A DNA stretch of 64,000 nucleotides from Streptomyces sp. ISL-1 (GTDB lineage: Bacteria; Actinomycetota; Actinomycetes; Streptomycetales; Streptomycetaceae), in assembly GCF_018614585.1 (NCBI RefSeq), contig NZ_JAGGOI010000011.1, positions 36,941 through 100,940 on the forward strand, in the 5' to 3' direction. Under the pieces are notes generated by a model. It was not told where the DNA came from and did not search any database. It worked only from the letters and a program-made list of their open reading frames with translations. Made by a program: the position numbers and the translations under genes. Below are positions 44,868 to 52,837 of this stretch, piece by piece. Within the stretch, counting starts at the first letter, position 1, and each line of letters starts with the position of its first letter.

Positions 44868-45446
44868 TCAGGTCGACTTCTGCCCGTCGAGCGTCTCGCG
44901 CAGGATGTCCGCGTGCCCGGCGTGCTGGGCGGTCTCGGCGATGACGTGCATCAGCACCCGGCGCACGCTGCGCACCGCTCCCGGCTCGTTCCAGGGCGCC
45001 TCCGGCAGCGGGTGCGTCGCCGACAAGTCAGGCACGGAGGCGATGATCTCCTCGCTGCAGGCGGCGACCTGCTCGTAGCGCGCGACGATCCCGGCCAGCG
45101 TCTCGCCGGGCAGCATCTGGAAGTCGTTCTGGTGGTCGATCGCCCACTGCGGGAACTCGCGTGCGGTACCAGCCGTGAGGTCGGCCCAGGTGACACCGTC
45201 GGGCAGGTCGTAGCGCATCGCCGACGGGCCATCGGCCACGAAGCACATCCATCCTTCCTCGATGGACGCGACGTGCTTGATCAGCCCGCCCAGGCACAGC
45301 GCGCTGACCGTAGGGCGTTCACCGGCCTGCTCGTCGCTGAGCCCACGCGTGGTGGTGGTCAGGGCCAATCGCGCGGTCGCGAGCTGGGCGAGCAGGTCGG
45401 CCCGCTCGGCGTCGAGAGTGGAGAGGGGCGTGGTCGTGGCGGTCAC
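44868..45446 (-). CDS. DinB family protein
   Basis: This 192-residue four-helix-bundle protein is of the DinB/DfsB group (ERADLLAQLATARLALTTTT, GLSDEQAGERPTVSALCLGG, LIKHVASIEEGWMCF, VLMHVIAETAQHAGHADILR). The His residues in LIKHV and the closing HVIAETAQHAGHAD match the metal-binding triad. Related proteins are mycothiol- or bacillithiol-dependent transferases, so a detoxifying thiol transferase is plausible. GTG 45446 was chosen because GAAGGA precedes it. It diverges from a YafY-type regulator 101 bases away, a common regulator-target layout. Confidence 0.8.
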   Translation of the reverse strand: MTATTTPLSTLDAERADLLAQLATARLALTTTTRGLSDEQAGERPTVSALCLGGLIKHVASIEEGWMCFVADGPSAMRYDLPDGVTWADLTAGTAREFPQWAIDHQNDFQMLPGETLAGIVARYEQVAACSEEIIASVPDLSATHPLPEAPWNEPGAVRSVRRVLMHVIAETAQHAGHADILRETLDGQKST

Positions 45447-45547
45447 AGTGATCGGGTCCTTCTGGTCGTTCTCGTTGTCTGGCACGGGAGAACAGTCGCA
45501 GGGGAAGCGGTCAGGGTGTGGCCGCTTCTCAGGGCAATATGGGAGTC

Positions 45548-46576
45548 ATGCCGAAGACATCAGCGCGACTGCTGTCGCTGCTCTCGCTGCTCCAGGCACG
45601 CCGGGACTGGCCGGGGGCGCTACTGGCCGAGCGGCTGGACATCAGCCCGCGCACCGTGCGCCGTGATGTCGACCGCCTGCGCGAACTCGGCTATCCCATA
45701 GTGGCCTTCAAGGGGCCCGACGGTGGGTACCGGCTCGACGCCGGCACGGAACTGCCCCCGTTGCTGTTCGACGACGAGCAGGCCGTCGCCCTCGCCGTCG
45801 CACTCCAGATCGCCACGACCACCGGTGCCGGGATCGAGGACGCCGCGGCGCGCGCGCTGACCACCGTCCGGCAGGTCATGCCCGCACGGCTGCGCCGCCG
45901 CATCGACACCCTCCAGGTCACCGCCGTCGAGCGCCCCGCGACCCGACCGGACCCACAGGTCGACAGCAGCATGCTCATGACGCTCAGCGCTGCCGTCCAC
46001 GCCTGCGAAGTGCTGCGCTTCAACTACACCCCGGCATCCCCACCGGGAGCCGGCGACGACGACCGCGCCGAAACTCCACCGCGCCGGGTGCAGCCCCACC
46101 ACCTCGTCACCTGGGGCGGGCGCTGGTACCTCGTCGCCTGGGACCTCGACCGCAACGACTGGCGCACCTTCCGCGCCGACCGGATCACACCGCGTACCCC
46201 CACGGGGCCCCGCTTCACCCCGCGCGAACTGCCCGGAGGCGAGGTGGCCGCCTTCGTCGCCAGCAGGTTCCGGGGCTCCGACGGCTCGGGCGACTGGCCC
46301 TGCCGCGGCGAGGTGATCCTCGACCTGCCCGCCGCTGTCGTGTCCCGCTACACCCGCGACGGAGTCGTCGAGGAACTCGGCCAGAACCGCTGCCGGCTCG
46401 TCCTGGGCTCGTGGTCATGGCCCGGCCTGGCCGCCACCATCGGCGGGTTCGACGCCGATATAGAGGTCGTCGGCCCACCCGAACTCAAACACGCCTTCGC
46501 GCACCTGGCCCGCCGCTACGCCAACGCCGCGACCGACGGAACCGCCAAGCTCACCCCGCCACCCTCAAGCCACTGA
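45548..46576 (+). CDS. YafY-type HTH/WYL transcriptional regulator
   Basis: This 342-residue regulator has an N-terminal HTH_11 helix-turn-helix (PKTSARLLSLLSLLQARRDW; LLAERLDISPRTVRRDVDRL). A central WYL domain carries RVQPHHLVTWGGRWYLVAWD and DLDRNDWRTFRADRI, followed by a WCX-type C-terminal extension (AVVSRYTRDGVVEELGQNRC). WYL domains sense nucleotides or nucleic-acid ligands. The gene diverges from the DinB gene and probably controls it. ATG 45548 gives the family start MPKTSARLL; an in-frame ATG 9 bases upstream is possible. Confidence 0.85.
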   Translation: MPKTSARLLSLLSLLQARRDWPGALLAERLDISPRTVRRDVDRLRELGYPIVAFKGPDGGYRLDAGTELPPLLFDDEQAVALAVALQIATTTGAGIEDAAARALTTVRQVMPARLRRRIDTLQVTAVERPATRPDPQVDSSMLMTLSAAVHACEVLRFNYTPASPPGAGDDDRAETPPRRVQPHHLVTWGGRWYLVAWDLDRNDWRTFRADRITPRTPTGPRFTPRELPGGEVAAFVASRFRGSDGSGDWPCRGEVILDLPAAVVSRYTRDGVVEELGQNRCRLVLGSWSWPGLAATIGGFDADIEVVGPPELKHAFAHLARRYANAATDGTAKLTPPPSSH

Positions 46577-47271
46577 GCGACGCGCACTCTCAGAGCGGAA
46601 CTCGTACGTCCTGTCGCCATACGGCGATCGGGTGTACAGCTTCGCGTACTTGTGCGTCCCGGAGTCTGCGAGCTCGCGCCCTTCCGACCGTGCCGCGGCG
46701 AAAGTGAAACGTGACGAGGCTGGCCATCGGAGAGTCGAGAGAAGACTCATCTCTCTGGGGGCGCCGCCCCGCCAGGATGGAGAGACCGGAGCATGCTGGC
46801 TCGCCCGAGCCCTCGAAGCGGTCGGCGCGACGGCACTCCACCACGGCAGCAACCATCGCTCCTGCAGCATTAGCCCGATCCCTACCACCATCAGCCCCGC
46901 CGCCGCGATCCTCGGCGCACCGAAGCGTTCCTTGAAGAACAGCGCCCCGATCGCCGCACCCACGATGATCGATGCCAACTCTCAACAAGTGTCAGGGCGA
47001 AGCCTTGGGCACATCAAGGCACTTGCTGCTGCTGACCGTGGGTCATCAGCGCCGCCGACGGAACCGTCTTGATCCTTTCCGCCCGGCGCGGGCTACTGAC
47101 GCTGGATCAGATGTGGAACCGTACGAGCTGCGCATGCGGCCCCCCGGGCAGCGCCTGCTCCGCGGAACTACTGCGCAGGCCCGGAAACTGGGCGTGGCGG
47201 ACGCACGAGAGGCGACTGTCCTCGCCGGTGCGCTCACGGGGGCGGGCTTTGCCGTACAGTGGACTTACCGA
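46577..47271. other. Decayed interval before the tRNA gene
   Basis: No intact gene lies between the YafY stop and the tRNA. It contains the EamA-type transporter fragment at 46858-46985 and otherwise unrecognised sequence. The tRNA promoter should be near 47225-47262; GCCGTACAGTGGA at 47250 may contribute. Confidence 0.4.
46858..46985 (-). pseudogene. EamA/DMT transporter, last-helix remnant
   Basis: The minus strand encodes LASIIVGAAIGALFFKERFG, then APRIAAAGLMVVGIGLMLQ, the final two-helix segment of drug/metabolite transporters of the EamA type. The upstream 250 residues are absent, cut near base 46985, and the frame runs on into unrelated sequence. It is a dead fragment. Confidence 0.5.
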
Positions 47272-47349
47272 CGCGGGGTGGAGCAGCTCGGTAGCTCGCT
47301 GGGCTCATAACCCAGAGGTCGCATGGTTCAAATCCTGCCCCCGCTACCA
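47272..47349 (+). tRNA. tRNA-fMet (anticodon CAT), atypical T-stem
   Basis: The sequence folds as an initiator tRNA: acceptor CGCGGGG with CCCCGC, D-arm GAGC/GCTC, anticodon stem CTGGG/CCCAG around loop CTCATAA, T-loop TTCAAAT and an encoded CCA (47347-47349). The first base C opposes T at position 72, an unpaired 1-72 as in initiator tRNAs, where C:A is usual. The T-stem reads GCATGG against CCTGC, so T47324 is an extra, bulged base; the gene is 78 bases long instead of 77. It may be a slightly damaged extra copy. A long hairpin follows directly. Confidence 0.85.
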
Positions 47350-47350
47350 A

Positions 47351-47390
47351 TTCCGGCCCCTTCGACGCCCAGGCGACGAGGGGGCCGGAA
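47351..47390 (+). terminator. Hairpin immediately after tRNA-fMet
   Basis: A perfect 10-bp stem TTCCGGCCCC/GGGGCCGGAA encloses a 20-base loop and starts two bases after the tRNA CCA. Position fits a tRNA terminator. Confidence 0.65.
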
Positions 47391-47455
47391 GCATCTATGG
47401 CTACCCGAGCAGAGCCGTGAACGGTGACTTTGTCCGGGCAGGTGCGGTGCCCCGG

Positions 47456-48193
47456 TCAACTGTGCTGCATCCAGATGTTGGGCTCCCGATACACGCCCTC
47501 ATCGGCGGATCGGTCGAGCCTCAGCAGGCTCAGTCCCCCCGGGATCACATAGTCGCCCGACTCGGGGAAGGCCATACCGGTCCAGCGCTCCCACTCGGCA
47601 ACCGTGCCGGTCATCGTCTGCGATGCGGGGGCCGCCGACAGTATCTCGGCTCCAAGGCGCTGATGGGTCCGGATCCAAGGGTCAAGCGCCATCCCGTCCT
47701 CCCGGCGCCACCTCATGAAGGTCTCGATCGGCGTCAACGGGTACTGGGCCTTCATCGTCGGGCGGACCGGCGCAATGACCCGAGACCAGCCGGCGTCCTT
47801 CGCTGTCTGACGTAGGGCCTTGAGAGTCTCTCCCGCAAGCCCGCGTCCCTTGAGCGCCGGGGTGACGATCGCTCCGCAGATCACCAGGGTGTTCGGCTCT
47901 ATTCCTTGCTCGCTGCCCTCGACGGCCCGAACAAGGGCCTGCGTATAGCCGGTGGGGAGTGCCGCGGGCACACCGTCCCAGTGGATCGGCACACCCCAGC
48001 CTGATGCGACTGGCATCTCGTGCTCATCGATCAGCATGAGATTCAGATCGGCGAAGTATTCGCCGACCCTGCCTATGTAGTCCTTCACCAGCCGGTCAGC
48101 TGTGATGAACTCCGGAAAGCCCTCACTGAAGAGCTCCTTCAAGTGTCCATCCGGCCACCTTCGTGCATCCGTTCGCTCGATCTTCAAAGCCAT
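47456..48193 (-). CDS. GNAT-like N-acetyltransferase
   Basis: This 245-residue protein contains VICGAIVTPALKGRGLAGET, in which KGRGLAG matches the acetyl-CoA loop, followed by LKALRQTAKDAGWSRVIAPV. This places it in the broad GNAT group, with an extended C-terminus (WIRTHQRLGAEIL, GTVAEWERWTGMAFPESGDY) seen in larger actinobacterial members. ATG 48193 opens with ALKIERTDARRWPDG. It converges on the tRNA gene. The substrate is unknown. It has no ribosomal-protein or antibiotic acetyltransferase mark. Confidence 0.75.
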   Translation of the reverse strand: MALKIERTDARRWPDGHLKELFSEGFPEFITADRLVKDYIGRVGEYFADLNLMLIDEHEMPVASGWGVPIHWDGVPAALPTGYTQALVRAVEGSEQGIEPNTLVICGAIVTPALKGRGLAGETLKALRQTAKDAGWSRVIAPVRPTMKAQYPLTPIETFMRWRREDGMALDPWIRTHQRLGAEILSAAPASQTMTGTVAEWERWTGMAFPESGDYVIPGGLSLLRLDRSADEGVYREPNIWMQHS

Positions 48194-48251
48194 GCCTGTT
48201 CATAGCACACAGGCCAAGCCCGGCCGCCACTGTCGACGACGTGGCCCCCTC

Positions 48252-48544
48252 GCGCCCGACGAGGCATACAGCAACGGGCCGTGCCGCCAGAACCTTCGGC
48301 GTCGGGGCATCCGGCACACGATCCCGGAGAAGACAGACAGTCAGGCCGCCCGCCTTCGCAAGGCTCACGCGGCGGACGGCCACCCGGCTTCGACGAAGAG
48401 CGTTACAAGAAGCGCAACACCGTGGAACGGGCGATCAACCGACTCAAGCAGTTCCGGGCGGTGGCCACGCGGTACGACAAGCGCGGTTACGTATTCCTCG
48501 GCACCGCGACAGCAGCGGCTGTCGTCATCTGGCTCCGAACGTGA
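48252..48544 (+). pseudogene. IS5-family transposase, frameshifted C-terminal remnant
   Basis: Two plus-strand frames give the end of an IS5-type DDE transposase. One reads [20 protein letters not shown] and [15 protein letters not shown]. After a frameshift near 48370 the other reads [40 protein letters not shown] and [16 protein letters not shown] before TGA at 48544. The catalytic glutamate region ([13 protein letters not shown]) survives, but the first two acidic residues and both ends of the element are gone. It cannot move by itself. Confidence 0.75.
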
Positions 48545-48559
48545 TCGCCCGAACAACTC

Positions 48560-48931
48560 CTAGCCGATGAGGGTCTCCTTCGGGCGCACTACGCAGAACT
48601 CGTTCCCCTCCGGATCGGCCAGCACGGTCCAGGACTCGCTGCCGCTCTGCCCAACGTCCGCCCTGCGGGCGCCGAGTGCGAGGATGCGCTCGATCTCGGC
48701 CTCCCGGTCCTCCGCGGCGGACGTCAGATCGAGGTGCAGGCGGTTCTTGACGACCTTACGGTCCGTCACCGGCATGAAGCAGATGCCCACCGGCGCGGTC
48801 TCGTCCGGCCCGATCACGACCTCCCGCTCCCGCTCGGACAGGATCCGCCAGCCCAGCACCTCAGCCCAGAACCGGGCCAGGGCGGGCAGGTTGTGGACGT
48901 CGATGACGATGTGATGCAGCGAGACAGGCAT
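48560..48931 (-). CDS. VOC family protein (glyoxalase/bleomycin-resistance fold)
   Basis: This 123-residue protein has the two beta-alpha-beta-beta-beta units of vicinal-oxygen-chelate proteins: LHHIVIDVHNLPALARFWAE, VLGWRILSEREREVVIGPDE, then NRLHLDLTSAAEDREAEIER and SWTVLADPEGNEFCVVRP. The metal-ligand positions His near the start, His in RLHLDL and Glu in NEFCVV are kept. It may be a lyase, dioxygenase or resistance protein. ATG 48931 fits the family start. The gene follows the IS5 remnant by 15 bases, so the element apparently stopped short of it. Confidence 0.8.
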   Translation of the reverse strand: MPVSLHHIVIDVHNLPALARFWAEVLGWRILSEREREVVIGPDETAPVGICFMPVTDRKVVKNRLHLDLTSAAEDREAEIERILALGARRADVGQSGSESWTVLADPEGNEFCVVRPKETLIG

Positions 48932-49166
48932 GTCGGCCAGTGTGCCCGGTGATCGCCCGGACAGAACCTGGCCGCGCGAACTGGGCTTCCGTTTCGAGGA
49001 CTCGGACAGTGGCGACAAGGTCGACGTGAAGTGGAACAACTCGACCACGACCCTCTTCATCAGCATCTACGCCCCCTGCGGGCGGGTTCCCGACGAATTC
49101 GTGGACAGCTACTACCACTTCCCTGAGGGAGCCTGGCACCGGGACGAGCAGGCCGCGAAGCCCTGA
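48930..49166 (+). CDS. Uncertain small ORF, likely 3' remnant
   Basis: The frame encodes up to 78 residues ending at TGA 49166. The last 60 (ELGFRFEDSDSGDKVDVKWN, TTTLFISIYAPCGRVPDEFV, YYHFPEGAWHRDE) look like a folded beta-rich protein end with ordinary codon use. The ATG at 48930 overlaps the divergent VOC start and has no ribosome site. The first 15 residues look like non-coding sequence. I think it is the tail of a truncated gene; I cannot assign the family. Confidence 0.35.
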   Translation: MSASVPGDRPDRTWPRELGFRFEDSDSGDKVDVKWNNSTTTLFISIYAPCGRVPDEFVDSYYHFPEGAWHRDEQAAKP

Positions 49167-49177
49167 GCTCAAGTCTC

Positions 49178-49300
49178 AACAGTCTCACCTCCGTCGCCGC
49201 TCGAAGTCCACCGCCGGCCGGATCATCGACGACCTCGCTCCACGCCTGGCACTGAAGCAGCGCCGCCGCTACCGCGATCTCGATGGTGTGGATGACAAGC
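49178..49300 (+). pseudogene. Possible IS5-type transposase N-terminal scrap
   Basis: Bases 49178-49290 encode QSHLRRRSKSTAGRIIDDLA and PRLALKQRRRYRD in one plus-strand frame. The pattern S-K-S-T-x-G-R-I-I-D-x-L-x-P-x-L-A-L is typical of the helical N-terminal part of some IS5-group transposases. It stops at once, with no DDE core. The short match makes this tentative. Confidence 0.35.
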
Positions 49301-49858
49301 TCACAGTTCGCTCATTGAGTGCAGTTGGGCAAACTCGTCAGCGAGCATGCCCATCATGACGAGATCGTGGTGCCGACCGGCGAAGAACACGTGATCGCGG
49401 AGGCGACCTTCCTCGATGAAGCCGAGCCGACGTTGAAGTGCCAGCGATGCCTCGTTGTGTGCGAAGATCCGCGCTCCGCACTTATGAAAGCGCCGCTCGG
49501 CGAACATGAAACGCAGCAGCATCACCACGGCTTCTGCCGCGTAGCCTTTGCGCCGATGATCAGCGCCCATCGTGACGCCGTACTCGAACCAGCCCGCACG
49601 TGGATCAGCGTGGTGCGAGCCGACAGCACCGACTATTTCCCCCGTGTCGACGGCTTCGATTGCCAACTGGAAGCAGTCGCCATCGGATTTGGCAGCGGCC
49701 TGCTCCTTCGCCCAGGCACGGTAGCCCTCGGCGGAACGGGGTGGGTGCAGCAGGTCTCCCGACCGCTCCTCGTCCACGGCGAAGCGCAGGAACGCGGTCC
49801 AGTCGTCGGGCTCGATACCGCGCAGGCGTACCCGTTCGCCGGTCCAGAACGATGTCAT
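49301..49858 (-). CDS. GNAT family N-acetyltransferase (RimJ/RimL-like)
   Basis: This 185-residue acetyltransferase has VRLRGIEPDDWTAFLRFAVD at the start, EYGVTMGADHRRKGYAAEAV with the RRKGYA acetyl-CoA loop, LLRFMFAERRFHKCGARIFA and NEASLALQRRLGFIEEGRLR, the standard Acetyltransf_3 pattern of the RimJ/RimL type. Members modify protein N-termini, antibiotics or small amines. ATG 49858 begins at MTSFWTGERVRLR. It is unpaired, among remnants. Confidence 0.85.
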   Translation of the reverse strand: MTSFWTGERVRLRGIEPDDWTAFLRFAVDEERSGDLLHPPRSAEGYRAWAKEQAAAKSDGDCFQLAIEAVDTGEIVGAVGSHHADPRAGWFEYGVTMGADHRRKGYAAEAVVMLLRFMFAERRFHKCGARIFAHNEASLALQRRLGFIEEGRLRDHVFFAGRHHDLVMMGMLADEFAQLHSMSEL

Positions 49859-50802
49859 CCCCTATTTGATCACGCTGCAGTGCGCGAGATCCAGACTCTC
49901 GCCAACCTCTGAAGCAGCCTGTGACCTGGCACTTCAAGGTTGCCAAACATGCCAAGTTCGGGCCGCGTTCGGCACCGGACGCTCAGACAAGCTGAACTCC
50001 GCTTCGTCCTTCTGCCATGGGCCGGCGACGACAGCAAGGGCAGCATGTAGCGGGCGCGGCGACAGCTCGGCCAACGGGGCCCGGCTGATGCCGTCGACGA
50101 CATCACCGACGCCCCGCGAGGCCACGGTGCCGTGGCCTGGACGACCCGAGCGCGAGGCTGGGTGGTGGACTCGGCAGCCAGGCGTCTGGGGGCCGTCTTG
50201 CCGTGCGTGGTGCGGATGTGGTTGCCGTGGATCACGGGGAGGGGGCCACGGTCCGGCAGATCGGCGAGATGGCCGCCCTCTCCCGCACCGGTTCGGTCGC
50301 CTACGAGCTCGGCCGCCTGGGGGAGCAGCGTCCGGTCCTCCGCAGGGGCCGGTGTTGGGGGTCGGTCCGCCTCGGCAGCTGACCGCAGAGACCGACGTGT
50401 CCGATCCGCCCGGGAGGGTTGCACGGGTCAGGGACACCCGCTGGCGCGCACTTCGACCGATGCGGGCTACCGGATCGGTCATACGCCGCTCACCGGGCAC
50501 AGTGCAGACACCTGCCGGGTCACGCGTGCCGGGCAAGCCCAAGGGGCACCTGGGCAAGCTCACCGCCGGGCAGGGGCCCGCGAGTAGCCGCCCGCGGCCT
50601 TCAGTTGCCCAGGAGCAGCTCGGCGACGCCTGGGCGGCCGAAGGTGACGGTCAGCAGGCGGCCGTGGTCGAGGTCGACCACTATCCGGGGCCCCCTGGTA
50701 GCCGTTGGCCGTGCGACGGGCAGGCCGATCGGTCGGGGTTGCCGCCCCGGCGCCGACACCTTTCGAGGTGACCCATACAGTGCGGCAGCGACGTCCGCGG
50801 TT
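49859..50802. other. Remnant-rich interval
   Basis: There is no intact gene in 944 bases. It holds the LexA-like fragment at 50203-50382. On the minus strand it also holds a short coding-like tail at 50601-50690 (VVDLDHGRLLTVTFGRPGVA then ELLLGN) of unknown origin. Confidence 0.4.
50203..50382 (+). pseudogene. LexA-type winged-helix DNA-binding remnant
   Basis: The plus strand encodes DHGEGATVRQIGEMAALSRT then GSVAYELGRLGEQRPVLRR and WGSVRLGS before TGA 50382. The T-V-R-x-I-G, S-S-V-A-Y-x-L-x-R-L and R-x-G-R pattern is that of the LexA N-terminal winged helix and of short LexA-like Streptomyces proteins. The preceding helix survives only in a neighbouring frame (CVVRMWLPWI), so at least one frameshift has broken it. 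No peptidase domain follows. Confidence 0.45.
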
Positions 50803-51651
50803 TCACGTTCGGCAGGAGCCGGTGGGGCCGCTTTGTGCGCAGAGGGCGTGCAGGAGGGGGCGCAGGGCCTCAGCGAGCGCGGCCGGGTGCGTGAGGTAAG
50901 GCACGTGACCGCCCGGGAGTTCGAAGAGTTCGGTGTGCATCTGGGTGGCGAGCCACTGCGATTCTTCGTACCCGTGGTGGTAGTCCGCAGTCGGGTCGCG
51001 GTTGTCGGCGCCGGCCGTGACGATGCGCGGGACCTTCACACGGGAGAGCTCCTCAGGTGTGGGCAGGTACTCGATGAAGGCCCCGAGCTCCACGCCGAGG
51101 AACACGTCCGCGTTGGACAACAGCCGTTCACGGAGCTGCGGTTCGAGGGCCGCCAAGCCCTCCTCGCCCCAGGACCAGCGGAGCAGGGCCACCAGCGCAC
51201 CCGCCAGCCCACCCGTCGCCATTCCCTTCTCGAACAAGACGCCCATCAGCCTGCCCACCTCATCGGCGTCGGAACTGACAGAGACGAACGGCGGCTCATG
51301 GAAGATCGCCGCGCGCACCACTTCGGGGTGACGCAGCACGAGGTTGGTGAGGATCACTCCACCGCCGCTCGCACCGAGCACCACAGCCGGAGCGAGATCG
51401 AGCCCGCGCAGTAGCCCCGCAGCGTCATCGGCCTGCTCATCGACGGACGTCGAGATCCAGTGCTGAGGACGTGGACTGCGCGAGTTGCCCCGCCGGTCGT
51501 ACGACACCATCGTGAACTCGTCCGCGAGTGCCTCGGCGGTGTTGGTCCACAGCCCGGCGTCGCCCGTGACTCCCGAAATGCACAGCACCACAGGACCGCA
51601 CCCACGCTGCTCGTAGTAGACAGTGGCGTCGCCGACGTCGATGGTGCTCAT
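50803..51651 (-). CDS. Alpha/beta fold hydrolase
   Basis: This 282-residue cytoplasmic hydrolase has VVLCISGVTGDAGLWTNTAE for the oxyanion strand, MVSYDRRGNSRSPRP, the nucleophile elbow GASGGG (Ser95), an acid in VTAGADNRDPTADY and His in LPGGHVPYLTHP. This matches the AB_hydrolase_1 group common in Streptomyces, hydrolysing esters or related bonds. The elbow with Ala before Ser is less common than GxSxG with a bulky residue but is allowed. ATG 51651 follows AAGGCGG. It is unlinked to other intact genes. Confidence 0.8.
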   Translation of the reverse strand: MSTIDVGDATVYYEQRGCGPVVLCISGVTGDAGLWTNTAEALADEFTMVSYDRRGNSRSPRPQHWISTSVDEQADDAAGLLRGLDLAPAVVLGASGGGVILTNLVLRHPEVVRAAIFHEPPFVSVSSDADEVGRLMGVLFEKGMATGGLAGALVALLRWSWGEEGLAALEPQLRERLLSNADVFLGVELGAFIEYLPTPEELSRVKVPRIVTAGADNRDPTADYHHGYEESQWLATQMHTELFELPGGHVPYLTHPAALAEALRPLLHALCAQSGPTGSCRT

Positions 51652-52267
51652 AGCAGCCGCCTTCCCGAATTCGGCCCCGCCTCCACAGGGCATTCTGCCT
51701 TGTGGAGGCTTTGCCCGGCCGGAGACAGGTCTCAGACCGGACCGGAGACGGGTCTCGGAGAGGAAGCCGCTGAGCAGCGGTTCAGACTCTCTGCGCACGT
51801 CCGTGCGGCACAGCTCGCGGCCCTGGCGCCCAGGTGATCAGGGGTATAGCCAGGCGATCGGGGCAGTGCCGGGGGCAATCATCCGCACCAAGATCGCCCC
51901 GCCCCGGGCGCAGGCCGCAACCTCGGATGGGTCAGACCACTACGGCGGGGGGACACCCGCAACGCACCGCGGTACCCCATTTCGAATATCAGCAACGCGA
52001 TCGCATCGTGTTCCCCCGCGTGTTGAGCGCCTCGTATGCAGGCCGCCGCTGACTTGCGGTTGGGCGTGACGGTAGCTCGTCCGTACTGGTTCGAGTGGCT
52101 TCCCAGGTCCGCCGGCGGCGGCCGGCACTGCTTGGACCACACGATTTGCAGGTCCTCCACGGCGCGAAAGTGTTCAGCTGTCTCCGGCTCCTGATAGTCA
52201 AGGATGTGATTAGTCAATTTCTTGCGTATGATGCGGGGGAGGACTAGGACAGGGAGGGGCTGCTTCG
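51652..52267. other. Divergent intergenic region
   Basis: These 616 bases separate the hydrolase gene from the PadR-type gene. No coding sequence was recognised. The right end carries the PadR promoter candidate. Confidence 0.4.
52205..52232 (+). promoter_or_regulatory. Candidate promoter/operator of the PadR gene
   Basis: TATGAT at 52227-52232 is a good -10 box 36 bases before the PadR ATG. A weak -35 (TGTGAT, 52205) lies 16 bases upstream. The spacer starts with the near-palindrome TGATTAGTCA, a possible site for autoregulation. Confidence 0.35.
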
Positions 52268-52837
52268 ATGGCCTTGCGACATGCGGTGCTGGCGGCGCTG
52301 TTGGACGGCGAGTACAGCGGATACCAGTTGGCGAAGGCGTTCGATATCGGTGTCGCGAACTTCTGGCACGCCCTGCCCCAGCAGCTGTACGCCGAGCTGA
52401 CCAAGCTGGAGAAGGAAGGGCTGGTCGCGGGCCGGGAGGTGGTCCAGGAGGCGCGGCCCAACAAACGTCTGTTCCAAGTCACCGACGCCGGTCGCGCCGA
52501 GCTGGAAAAGTTCGCTGCTGCCGGACCGAAGCCCTCGTTCATCCGTGACGATCTGCTCGTCAAGGTCCAGGCCGCAGACCGTATCGGCACCGCGCCGGTG
52601 ATCGAACAGCTCGAGGAGCGAGCATCCGCAGCCGACGGCAAGATCGAGCTTCTCGGCAAGCTGCTGCGGCAGATGCGCGGCGATGCGGACGAGGAGGAGT
52701 TCCTGCGCCAAGGGGAGCGGATCGGGCCGTACCTGACGTGCCTGCGCGGCCTGGCCTTTGAGCAGGACCACCGGGACTGGTGTCGGCGGATCGCAGCCGT
52801 CCTGCGGGAAAGGCAGGCAAGTCATGCCGAACGGTGA
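52268..52837 (+). CDS. PadR family transcriptional regulator
   Basis: This 189-residue protein begins with the PadR winged helix (RHAVLAALLDGEYSGYQLAK, FWHALPQQLYAELTKLEKEG, LFQVTDAGRAELEKF) and continues into the Vir_act_alpha_C dimerisation helices (DGKIELLGKLLRQM; AFEQDHRDWCRRIAAVL). PadR proteins are ligand-responsive repressors. A GGGAGGGG ribosome site precedes ATG 52268. The gene overlaps the next one, a GDSL hydrolase, by 14 bases, so the two are translationally linked and the regulator probably controls its own operon. Confidence 0.9.
   Translation: MALRHAVLAALLDGEYSGYQLAKAFDIGVANFWHALPQQLYAELTKLEKEGLVAGREVVQEARPNKRLFQVTDAGRAELEKFAAAGPKPSFIRDDLLVKVQAADRIGTAPVIEQLEERASAADGKIELLGKLLRQMRGDADEEEFLRQGERIGPYLTCLRGLAFEQDHRDWCRRIAAVLRERQASHAER

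Noticed and set aside
47272..47349. Possible integrative-element attachment site at the tRNA
   Set aside because: No integrase gene and no repeated tRNA 3' end were found in the window.
49866..50771. Long plus-strand frame across the remnant interval
   Set aside because: It is Arg/Gly/Pro-rich with no motif, while the LexA-like remnant reads in a different frame.
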